A stretch of 64,000 nucleotides of DNA from Brasenia schreberi (Eukaryota > Streptophyta > Magnoliopsida > Nymphaeales > Cabombaceae), in contig JAYKKT010000080.1 in assembly GCA_036023115.1 (NCBI GenBank), forward strand, positions 11,401,501 to 11,465,500, in the 5' to 3' direction. The notes below the pieces were generated by a model, which made no database searches, was not told the origin of the DNA, and saw nothing but the letters and a program-made list of their open reading frames with translations. Positions 27,427 to 37,989 of the stretch are shown one piece after another. Position 1 is the first letter of the stretch. Each line of letters opens with the position of its first letter. Both the position numbers and the translations under genes were made by a program.

Positions 27427-27780
27427 GTGTATTTGTATACATATGTCTGTACGTATACATGTGTATGTATGTATATACATATGTATGTAAGGCTCTGGAT
27501 AGTCCAAGAATTTGGGTAGGGTCCGCGCATTTATGGTTGATGGATAGGAGTTGCTAGACACAGTGGTGCTTTGTGTTTGCACAATGGTACGCGATCCTCG
27601 ACTTGACCAACTCTTTTTGGCAGTTCCTCCTGAACTAATGCACATCTAGTTAGGAAGTTTTGACGGTTGACTTGGTCAACCGTGAGTATATCAAAAGAAG
27701 AGGGCGCACGGTTTCTGCCTTAAGGGCAGGCCACAAACATGAAAACTTGCAACAGCTCATTTGTCGTTATTCAGACCCAA
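26749..27780 (-). promoter_or_regulatory. 5' flank and TATA box of pseudogene P3
   Basis: The minus-strand TATA box TATAAATA lies at 26821-26814, at the same position as in P1, with a similar CT-rich leader. Upstream blocks match the P2 5' flank in reverse out to about 27780 ('cttgggtctg'). It includes an ATGT/TATA-rich microsatellite at about 27387-27485 and a palindrome at 27663-27683. Short open frames over the microsatellite are not genes. Confidence 0.7.
27663..27683. repeat. Perfect 9-bp palindrome with two W-box cores
   Basis: ACGGTTGAC / GTCAACCGT with a 3-nt centre. The arms carry TTGAC in opposite orientation, as in paired WRKY sites. Any function is inference, as it lies about 900 bp upstream of a pseudogene. 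Confidence 0.6.
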
Positions 27781-27811
27781 GAAAGTAGATGAGAATAGCT
27801 CCTTAATCGCC

Positions 27812-27816
<5 letters not shown>

Positions 27817-27903
<87 letters not shown>
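27817..27903. repeat. (TA)n microsatellite
   Basis: Uninterrupted TA repeat of about 87 bp. It abuts the hairpin that follows. Confidence 0.97.
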
Positions 27904-27905
<2 letters not shown>

Positions 27906-27988
27906 TCAAATTGAAATTTATTTACCTATATTAGCACAAGTTCTTTAACTTGTGCTAGTATTGGTAAATAAATTTCAATTTGATGATA
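27901..27988. repeat. 88-nt hairpin, 42-bp arms, 4-nt loop
   Basis: The left arm 27901-27942 pairs with 27947-27988 with two mismatches. It is compatible with a foldback remnant, a cruciform grown beside the (TA)n tract, or a small-RNA precursor. The sequence cannot decide among these. Confidence 0.85.
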
Positions 27989-28174
27989 GATAATTGAAAT
28001 TTGAATTAAAAAATAAAAGTATATGTACTTTTATGCCTTTACTTTATTCACATATACACCTTATGCTTTTTAAATTTAAATTTCAAACCCTTATGATAAG
28101 ATGAATGGTTAAAACTGGTTAAAACTTGTTTAGATATACTAGCAACTAAATAACATATACTAGGTTTTCTTTCC

Positions 28175-28220
<46 letters not shown>

Positions 28221-29459
28221 GATTATGAAGATTGAACTTGAGTTCAGTCATGTGGAGGCAGAGAAAAAAAAGTTCTGCCGCATGACTGTAAAATAATAAA
28301 TTCCTTTTATGTTTGACGTAAACCACTTGGCTCATGCTAGTAGACGACGAATGCATTAACTAGTAATTCTATTTTACTTCAAAGAAACCATATCAACGAA
28401 AACAATGATGACTTGTTTGCTAGAAAACTAGTTGAGACATATATCTGTAACGTTTAAGCATCAAACAGTTGCTTCATCTTCGAATAACCATTTGTAGAAC
28501 AATAACGTCTTAAGCCATATGATCCCAAATGTTGGGTGAAGGAACCAGTTCTATATAAGAATTACCTAACCTTTGTCTAAACCACTGTTGTAAATATTAT
28601 ATCGACCTCATACCGCACCGTGCATCAATATAAGTGTATTGTATGATACAGGTGGTTTTAAATTATTTAAAAAATTTCATAAGAAACATGAGAAAAATTA
28701 GAAATCATGGAAAACATACTAACTTTATCATATAACATCGTTGTCAGTTGCTATCTGTTGTCTTCAAAAGTGACATTTTTTTGGCATCAACATTATCATA
28801 TAATGAATACCAGAGGCACCTGTTGTAATCGACCCTATGTTAATTCTGTGCTCGAAGTCTACATCAAACTTTAAATTGAAACAACGACTCTAAGTGCTGA
28901 AAATGGTAGGGATGCAAAAAAGTACTAACTTTAGCTATATAATATCGGCTTTAGTTGTGAAATCAAACTTGCGTTTCATATACTTTATTAAAGTTTCCAC
29001 CTCTTCTTTTATATACTGACACAATGTAATATGCAAGTGATATCCACCAACATAATAATATATTACTTATTATGAAATAATAATCTTGACTCCATTCCGC
29101 ATATATAAAATATTCCAGGCGGGGACGACCCAAGTCAGGCTTGACATTTTTGCGCTAGTCGCACCAATCTAGCCCATTGCACGCTTCACTAAAAAAGTTA
29201 TCGGCCACCGTTAGACCTTGAACCCAAAACCTGCCTCGTCCCAATCACTGCGTAATCAAAGTCTTCGGGGATCAATGTTTGGCACTGGCAAATATTTTGG
29301 TCACAAATAAAAAAAGTTTGTCCTTGTAAATGAGGGAGTTCCACAAGTTGATAACAATTGGAGACCGCCGACGTCATTAATGGTGGAAACGGAGTATTAT
29401 TAGGATGTATCCAGTGATGGTTACGAGCTTAGTTTGGGCGGGTAACATTTTGCTCCTCT
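27989..29459. other. Intergenic DNA, no gene seen
   Basis: A second (TA)n tract lies at 28179-28215 and a small imperfect hairpin at about 28243-28290 (cagtcatg...catgactg). Nothing else was recognised. Confidence 0.6.
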
Positions 29460-29478
29460 TCCTCATAGAATCTAGACA

Positions 29479-30942
29479 TTCTATGAGGTGGTAAATCGGT
29501 AGGATCAAATAATATTCCTATAGAAGTTTGGAAAATACTAGGAGAAATAGGAATCACTTGGCTCACAAGACTATTTAATGAAATATGGAAAAACCAAAAG
29601 AATCCCGAGGAATGGAGAGCAAGTACACTTATACCCATATATAAAAACAAGCGAGTCATTCAAAATTGTGTGAATTATCGAGGTATCAAGTTAATGAGCC
29701 ATACTATGAAATTATGGGAAAGAATTATCGAACGTAGGTTAAGACAAGTATCAAGTACAACAAAGAACCAATTTGAATTCGTGCCTGGCAGATCTACTAT
29801 TGAAGCGATTCACCTTTTGAGACGTCTTATGAAATATTTTAGAGCAAAAAAGAAAGACCTTCACATGATATTTATTGATCTAGAAAAAACTTATGATAGG
29901 GTACCGAGGGAGGTTCTTTGGAGAACTTTGGAAAAAAGAGGTATCCCATTGATATATATTAACCTTATAAGAGACATGTATGATGGTGCAAAAACATGTG
30001 TGAGGACTCATGAAGGAACGACAGATTTCTTTGAAGTTAATATTGGGTTACATTAAGGATCAACTTTAAGTCCATACTTATTTATAATGGTAATGGATGA
30101 GTTAACAAAACATATTCAAGATGAAGTACCTTGGTGTATGTATTTGCAGATGACATTGTATTAGTGGAGGAGTCTAAGAAAAAAGTTAATAGAAAATTGG
30201 AACTATGGAGAGAAACATTAGAAAGCAAAGGCCTCCAACTTAGTAGAACAAAGACAGAATATATGGAATGTAAGTTTGATCATTTGGTTACTTCAGAGGA
30301 CATAAAAATTAAAATTGGCACACATTGCATTCCCCAAAAGGAAAGTTTTAAATACCTAGGGTCAATTTTTCAGAGTGATGGAAGAATTGATGGAGATGTT
30401 ATACATAGAATTAATGCTGGTTGATTAAAATGGTGAGGAGCATCATGTATTCTTTGTGATAAGAAGATACCATTAAAATTAAAAGGTAAATATTATAGAG
30501 CAGCAATTAGGCCTGCCATGTTTTATGGTTATGAGTGTTGGGGTGTTAATCATCAACATGTACAAAAGATGTCTGTGACAGAAATGAAGATGTTGAGATG
30601 GATGAGTGGTCATACAAGAAAAGACCGTATACATAATGAGGTTATTAGAAACAAATTAGGAGTGACACCAATAGAGGATAAAATGAGAGAACATCGTTTA
30701 AGATTGTTTGGACATATAGAAAGAAGATCAAAAGAAGAACCGATAAGAAGGTTAGAAAAACTAAATTTGGAAAATATTAAAAGAGGTAGAGGACGACTAC
30801 AAAAGTGTTGGAAAGAAACAATAAAGAACGATCTAGCTTATTGTGAGTTAACTGCTAACATGGCACACGATAGGGATATGTAGAAACAAAGAATCCATGT
30901 AGCCGACCCCATCTAGTATGGGAAAAGGCTTAGTTGTTGTTG
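29479..30942 (+). mobile_element. RTE-clade LINE, 5'-truncated, with target-site duplication
   Basis: Flanked by an exact 19-bp duplication, TCCTCATAGAATCTAGACA, at 29460-29478 and 30943-30961. It encodes a broken RTE reverse transcriptase. 29670-30056 has [26 protein letters not shown], [17 protein letters not shown] and [11 protein letters not shown] blocks, ending at a TAA in the [13 protein letters not shown] block. A frameshift follows, then 30131-30424 with [10 protein letters not shown] (intact catalytic pair) and [11 protein letters not shown]. 30518-30883 is the C-terminal [16 protein letters not shown] region. The 3' end is gccgaccccatctagtatgg...ttgttgttg. The 5' end carries 'ttctatgagg', the reverse complement of the first 10 bp after the leading T of the duplication. 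Confidence 0.93.
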
Positions 30943-30979
30943 TCCTCATAGAATCTAGACACAAGAAGAAAGGATAGCA

Positions 30980-30981
<2 letters not shown>

Positions 30982-31072
<91 letters not shown>
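30982..31072. repeat. Compound (TA)n(GA)n microsatellite
   Basis: About 45 bp of TA then about 47 bp of GA. Together with 31522-31662 it forms an inverted pair. Confidence 0.97.
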
Positions 31073-31075
<3 letters not shown>

Positions 31076-31235
31076 GTGTGTGTACGTGTGTGCCCCATGA
31101 AAAAATAATTAAAAACTATGACCAGAGATGATTCCCCAATAGCCGTATCGCCAAGTCGAGAATTGTGCTTGTCCAAACAAACGATTAGCCGAACGAGTCA
31201 AACATATGAATATCGACTTTATTCATCCATGATGG

Positions 31236-31315
31236 TTGTTAAGAATTGTATTGTTTGCTCCAAGCGTCACTTGTCAGCAGATCTCTCCCTCCATTTACTT
31301 TAGAACTTGCCCTCT
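31236..31315 (+). pseudogene. Peroxidase exon-1 scrap
   Basis: About 80 bp matching exon 1 of P1-P3 from the end of the signal peptide (TTTGCTCC..CGTCACTTGTCAGCAG) through TTTACTTTAGAACTTGCCC. It has no ATG-proximal part, no active-site region and no other exon nearby. It is the fourth trace of the cluster. Confidence 0.85.
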
Positions 31316-31520
31316 AACATTAAGATCTACGTATTGGTGTTAACATGAAATGATTTCTTTGGATCAGCAAAGCATCACTAGACAAGTGCATTGGTCTACC
31401 AAATCCGCACAAGCCAATTCGTCAAAACCTCATAGGGAAGAACCTTTTTCTCAGGTTCCACCTCACTGGAACTCAAGAAGTTTAATCTCCATAAATTACG
31501 CAATACTGTTATTCTTTTAC

Positions 31521-31567
<47 letters not shown>

Positions 31568-31577
31568 CATATCTATA

Positions 31578-31655
<78 letters not shown>

Positions 31656-32149
31656 AGAGAGACATGGCATTTACATACACAAGTTTCTCACTCACATACG
31701 TAACTTTCAAACTTTCGGACTTTTACATTTATCAAAGATATATCAAATAAGCATTTAAGAATACTTATTTGTCATTAAGTTTAACAATCTAATGAAGTCC
31801 AAAGTACGAAGTACTCGGTTAAATCAACTATTATATTATGCTTTTAGTAATGGTATCTTCTTATTTGAACTGCTACCTAAGTTGTCCAATATTGTCCTTA
31901 TAGGAACTAGGTAAGCATGCATCTTCGACCTAAACCTTGGGTGTAAAAGTGTCTACTTATAACAACATAATAAATGTTATGAAAATGATCTTTAGGGTTG
32001 ATGCATTAATGTTTATGCACCTATATCTTTTATCATGATTGATTTCAATGAACAACCCAATTCCCTTATTGTTCCCTCATAATATCAATCATTAAGTTGT
32101 GCATTTCAAAGGATGTACTGCTAGCATCTTGCCCTAAGACTTGATCCCT
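31316..32149. other. Non-coding stretch with compound microsatellite
   Basis: Holds (CT)n at 31522-31562 followed by (TA)n at about 31580-31653 and a short GA run to 31662. The rest is unrecognised. The open frame at 31350-31703 gets its length from the microsatellite and is not a gene. Confidence 0.6.
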
Positions 32150-32960
32150 TTTATTAACTTGCAGTCATTATAATTTAAGTTCACATAGGACAAAAACATA
32201 CATACTCAAAGATAATTATGAAATCTCCACTTAATTAGGTTGGGTTGCCACTACTTGTGAGTAACTCATGGGCATCAATCTTATTTCCAACCTAGATTTT
32301 TTAACTACAACTAATGCTAAACCCTTAGTCAAATGATCAAGTATATTAGCTTTGGATCTAACAAAATCTATAACCTCTTATCATACACAAGTGCCCTTAC
32401 AAACTTAAGTATGATTTGGATATCTCTCATTTGCTTTTAATTGTACTTGGAACTTTTGATTTTAGCAATGATAATTATGCTATCATAGTACACTAAAATT
32501 ATAGGAAACAACTTATTTATCATAGGTAAATGGGACATACATTCCTTAATCTATTTTGCTTTTATTTTAGTCTAATCTAAAGTACAAAATTTTACCTCAA
32601 AGGTAGAATAAGACATTATGGTTTATTTCTTGGATTTTTAGGTGATAAGGCCACCACTCAAGACAAACACATATCATGAGGCTCCTTTACTCTTACAGTT
32701 CTTGGCAATCCAACTTTGATCACTATATCCTTTAAAAAACATAAAGATGTTTCCCGTAATATAATACAAGGAAAATGGTTTTCTTGAAATACTAAAGTAC
32801 TCTATCTAGAGTTTCTCAATGGTTTTATTAGGACAATTGGTATATCTATTCAACTTATATACAATAATGTAATATATGATTATGTACAAATAGTTAAATA
32901 CATGAAACATTCGATAATCTGAGAGTACCTTAATTGAGACAAAGGAATATCACTTTTAAT
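32150..32960 (-). mobile_element. Ty1/copia fragment, RNase H region
   Basis: Minus-strand translation near 32740-32580 gives the copia RNase H signature with stops (GYSDQSWIAKNCKS, then YVFVLSGGLIT, SKKQTIMSYSTFEVKF-type blocks). Decayed downstream sequence continues to about 32180. No open frame and no LTR were found. Confidence 0.7.
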
Positions 32961-33119
32961 CTTGTACATTTGAGAAATCATATGAGGTCTTAATAGGTCT
33001 ATATTTTGTATATACAATTTTTTTAAAAATCAATATAATAAGGCTTAGAGATTACTATACCATTAGTAAAAAATCACCTTAAAGACTACATATTAGACCT
33101 GTACCACTAGGAAGATTGC

Positions 33120-36100
33120 ATGAGTGTCAATTGCATCAATTTAATTCATTTTTTAGTATGGGTACAATTTTGGGGGTTACCGAAAAAATGCAAAACTCTC
33201 AAAATGGGTGACAAACTAGGCAACAAACTTGGGACTGTATTGGAAGTTGGGGAGTTCCTTATGAAAGGGAAAAAATCCTAGATTATCAAAGCGGAACTTA
33301 GGTTAGACACTAAAAAAAAGTTGAAGGAGGTACTTAACATTTTGGGACCAAACCAAGAAGCTACAGTGATCTCCTTGAGATACGAAAAACTAGGGACATT
33401 CTATATTTATTATGGTCCTATTGGACATGAAAGATGTCAATGTGACTCCCACGTTGAAGATCCAACCAAAGGTATTTAGAAAGAGGATACTATTCGGGAG
33501 GATTTGAAAGTTGATCACATTGGGAAAGCATTTGTTTTGCCACCAGAGAATCACAACCCTACATTACTTGAAGATTGGCAAAAAGGAGCATCCAATCAAG
33601 CCACCAACACTTGTTAGCCTTTTGCATGTATTTAAAAACCTTTCCTGTCATAACAAATCCCAAAAGATGCTAATGTACCCTTCGACCTTTGAGGAATATA
33701 CTAGCTCAATCATGGGAACCCTAAGAACCTTCATCGAGAGAGTGTACTTGTCAAAAAAATATATGGTAATACATGAAGGATCGGAATCTCCTAGCAATTT
33801 TGTGCCACACAATTTCAACCACATGGAAGACAAGGAAAAAATAACAGTAGAAATGTTGTGAACTTGGCCACAAGCTCCACGGAAGAAAATTCATGGCTAA
33901 CCAAACCACAAATCAACACAAGCACAAAGGGTGAAATCTCTAAGAAATACTAAAAACTATGAGTGGGGAGTAACAAACTTAGGGAAGCATCTTGCAAGGT
34001 ATGTAGTGTTGATAACAATCCCAAGCCTTGAAAAGAAGAGAAAATATGAATACAAAATTCAAAAAAGAACACATATAGAACAAACTGAAATCAGTGTTGA
34101 TGTGGTGGAGGGCACCAACAAGAAAGTAGGCCCAAGTGATAAATGAAGATCATGATATGAAATTATCAGGGTTTGGGGAAACCTTTGAAAATCGAGAACT
34201 TGAAAGGATTTTGCAAAATCCATTCCCTAGAAGTGATTTTCTTGGCCAAAACAAAAAGAAATAAACCTTTTATCAAACGATTGTTCAACCAGTGAGGGTA
34301 TGAATATGTATTCACAATCGAGTCGAGGGGAGTTGCTTAGTATTTATGTGTGGCATGGAAAAACAGTATTGCAATAAATATCTTAACGTGTGACCACTAC
34401 TATGTGACCTCAACTTTTAATATGGTGACTAAGGAATATTGGTAAGGTCCATCTCAGCAACATCGAATCTACAAGACATAGACAGTTTAATAATCTTACT
34501 TCATTGATCGTAGAGTTTGGTCTTAAATACCTTGTGATGGGTGATTTAATTCTATCTTGAGACAAAAAGAGAAACTAGGGGATAAAGCAAAGTCACACTC
34601 TTCCATTGACAATTTTCGGAACTTTGTAAATGATAGTTTTCTTGTCAATTTGGAAAATGTTTAAAATAAATATACCTAGTCTAACTGATGCTTCATAGGT
34701 ATTCTCGCTAGAGAAAGGTTGGACCGAGGATTGGCCTCCCTCCCTTGTGTGACTCATATCTAGACTATTCATTGCCTAGAAGACCTAGGGTCTGGTCATA
34801 GGCCTTTACTATTGGACACTATAGAAAAAAGGGCATGCAAAAAATGGTTTCATTTCCAAGACAGATGGGCTACTTCGAACAAAGATACCGAGGGCATCAC
34901 TCAATCTTGGCGCACCCCTGTGGAGGGGTTTTTCCATATTCATACTCTTTTCCAAATCGAAAAACTGCAAACATCAACTAATTAAATGGAATATCAATGG
35001 CTTACATAATGCTATAAGAAAAATTGAACTAAAAAGGATGAATGTAGAGGAGAAAGATAAAGATGGCAGTCATAGATGGAATGAGGTTAAACATTTAGAA
35101 AAGAAACTCGAACACACGTATTTGTAAGAGAAACAATACTAACAGACAAAATCAAGAACACTTTGGCTGAAAAGTGGTGACCACAATACCAAATTCTTTA
35201 TACAAAGTTCAAAGCCATATGTAGATGGAAGAAAATCTGGAAATTGGCAAACAACGAAGGGGTTGAGCATGAGGATCTTATAAGGATAGACAAATCGCAT
35301 TGGATTATTTTAAAGACCTATTTGCCTCTTATAAACCAACAATCCCTTCTAAGTTATTTACAAACTATACTCCCAAGGCAACAAGAAGCATGAACCAATG
35401 GTTAACTAGATTTGTATCTTCTGATGAGATCAAGAAAGTGATGTTTGTCATTAAACCGGAAGGACCTCCATGTGAAGATGGATTTATAGCAGTATTCTTC
35501 TAAAATCATTAGAATTTGGTAAAGAGAGATGACGTCCGCACCATACAAAGTTTCTTTTTTTGTGGTAAACTCTTGAAAAACTTTAATAACACCTTAATTT
35601 GCCTTATTCTAAAGTGCTTGTCAATATCATTGATGAAGGAATTGAGACCTATTAGCCTATACATAGTGGTGTATAAAATTATTACCAAAATCCTCCACCA
35701 ACTCAAAAGATTCATGAACAATACTAATCAAAGCAGTTTTATTAAAGATTTCAGACAATATCTTAGTTGCTTATGAATTTATGCATCACCTGAACAATAA
35801 AAGACAAGGGTGATCCTATGAAATGACAATTAAATTAGACATGAGTAAGGCATATGGCTAAGTAGAATGGTAATATCTTTTTGTTTCTTATGGAAAAAAT
35901 GGGGTTTCACAACAAATGAATCAAATAGATCAAAGAATGTGTCACCCGAATCTCATTTTCAGTACTCATAGATGGAGAAACTCATGGATAATTTAAACAT
36001 GAGAGAGGGCTTTGCCAAGGGTAACCCTTATTCCCCCTACTATTTATTATATGCACAAAAGGCTTGTCTTTCCTCTTTTATAAAGTAGAAGCTAATAAAA

Positions 36101-37945
36101 AATTTGAAGGTATCAAATTGAACAAAGGAGGCCCGATAGTATCACACTTGTCATTTGCAAGCAATGCAATTTCTTTTGGTAAAGCATCACGACAAAATTG
36201 TGAAAATCTCACCAAAGTGCTGAAACTATATGAGAGCACTAGAGGTCAACAAGTAAATCTAGCAAAATCTACAATTTATTTCAGCAATAACACTCCCTCT
36301 CATTTGTGAATACAGCTTGCCTCAATACTCTGTATCACTCATGCGGGTGTGCATGATAAATATTTGGGTCTCCCATCCATTTTTTAGCGATCCAAACAAG
36401 ACACCTTTAGATTCATCAAAGATAAGGTGGGTAAAAGGTCGCAACATTGGAAAAGAAATTTATTATATATTGCAGGTAGAGAGATCTTAGTGAAAGGAAT
36501 AGGTACAACTATTCTACTTTACTCAATGACATGCTTCAAACTACCAAATGGATTCATTGATGATCTCCAACGGATGTTAACTAGATATTGGTGGGGCAGA
36601 AACTAGGAGAGAAGGGCCTTCCAATAGGCTGGTTAACACCTCTTCTTTGTTGAAGCAAAAAGAGGGTGACTAGGACTAAAAGACCTTAAAGCAATAAACC
36701 TCTCATGATCACGAAACAAGCCTTGAGACTCATCCATGGAGGGACATTCACTTTTTTACAAGGTGTATAAACAAAAATACTTTTTCCGATATTCATTCAT
36801 GCGAGTTGACTGGGGATGAACCCCTCTTGGGATTGACGCAGTCTAATCGAAGGTGGAAAAGTAATTGAGCAAGAGTTCTAGTGGATCGCAGGTGATGACA
36901 TTTCTATTGATATATTTCATGGTTCATGGCTACCAGGAGAACATCTACACATCATCCTAGAAGATTATCATACTAAATAGAAGCATACTTCTAGTTCATC
37001 AATTGAAAACCCAAATGGAACGTGGAATAAAAATCTGATTCAATCAACTTTCATCTTTCAGGTAGTTGATTGAGTGTAGCAAATAACTCCCAAAGAAGGA
37101 CCTGACGTTCCCTCATGGTCTCATTCTTTAAATGGCAAGTATTATGTTCAATGTGGATATGATACAAGATTCCATCTTTTCCACTCTCCAATTCAAAATT
37201 AGGAATTGTTGTTTTCCAATAAACAACTCTGGCAAACAATTTGAAAATTGAGAACCCTTAACAAAGTCTACTATGTCATTTGGCGATTGATCCATCATAG
37301 GTCTACCCGTAATGGAGAAGCTACATCAAAGAAAAATATCAATGGATACAACATGTCCTGTATGCCATTATGACAACGAATCAATATTGCATTGTGCCTT
37401 GTGCGAGGGGACAAAGCATGTATAGAACATGGTCTTTCATGATACATCCCAATCGGTGGAAGGAGAGTCACAACTTTACTGTATGGTGAAAGCAAGTTAT
37501 TAACAACCTCAAACATGACGTTGGGTGGCAAGAAAAATTGGTGTTAGTGGCCTTTACACTGTGAAACATTTGAGAAGCAAGAAACAACCATATCTTTGAA
37601 GGCAAGAATACAACATATATCACTAGACAAGCCATGGAGAATACAGAGGAATACCGAATAGCCACCCTACTGACTCCCTAATACTATGGTCCTCTTAAAC
37701 AAAAGCAGTTTCCTTCTTCTTTCCCAAGTATTAGTTTATGAGTATCAGCCACTTAGGCTCACTCTAATTCCATGTTTATTTCCGGAACAAGCAACCGTAG
37801 CGTGTTACTTTCATTAGAGATTCTCCCTACTATATACATCTAGTCATTAGTTAGGGAAACTGTTGTTCCTCTGTAAGTTGGCCTTGGCCACCTGTAATTA
37901 GTGCAAATTTCTTAATGAAATCTCTGACTTTGAGGGGGGAAGAAA
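33120..37945 (+). mobile_element. L1-clade LINE, nearly full length but decayed
   Basis: ORF1 remnants at about 33200-33480 (KLGNKLGTVLEVGEF, then YEKLGTFYIYYGPIGHERCQC, the knuckle that follows DUF4283 domains in plant LINEs). Endonuclease at about 34400-34800 (MGDLILS / YTWSN-like stretch). Reverse transcriptase from about 35300: LDYFKDLFASYKP, the ISLMKELRPISLY block in 35516-35776, IKLDMSKAYG near 35830, and 36064-36309 with HLSFASNAISF in place of the catalytic FADD. A zf-RVT-like C-terminus spans about 36600-37670. The 3' end is near 37945 (aatgaaatctctgactttgag). Stops and frameshifts occur throughout; the poly-A tail and target-site duplication were not recognised. Minus-strand open frames in this range are shadows. 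Confidence 0.85.
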
Positions 37946-37989
37946 TATTATTCTTTAAGGATTATGTAAGTTCTAAATCAGATACTCAT

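Noticed and set aside
28243..28290. Small hairpin as a regulatory RNA or terminator
   Set aside because: Arms are short with a bulge and no supporting context in a plant genome.
31350..31703. 117-codon open frame with Leu-Ser and Ile-Tyr repeats
   Set aside because: Translation of (CT)n and (TA)n microsatellites; the same applies to open frames at 27321-27645 and 30955-31176.
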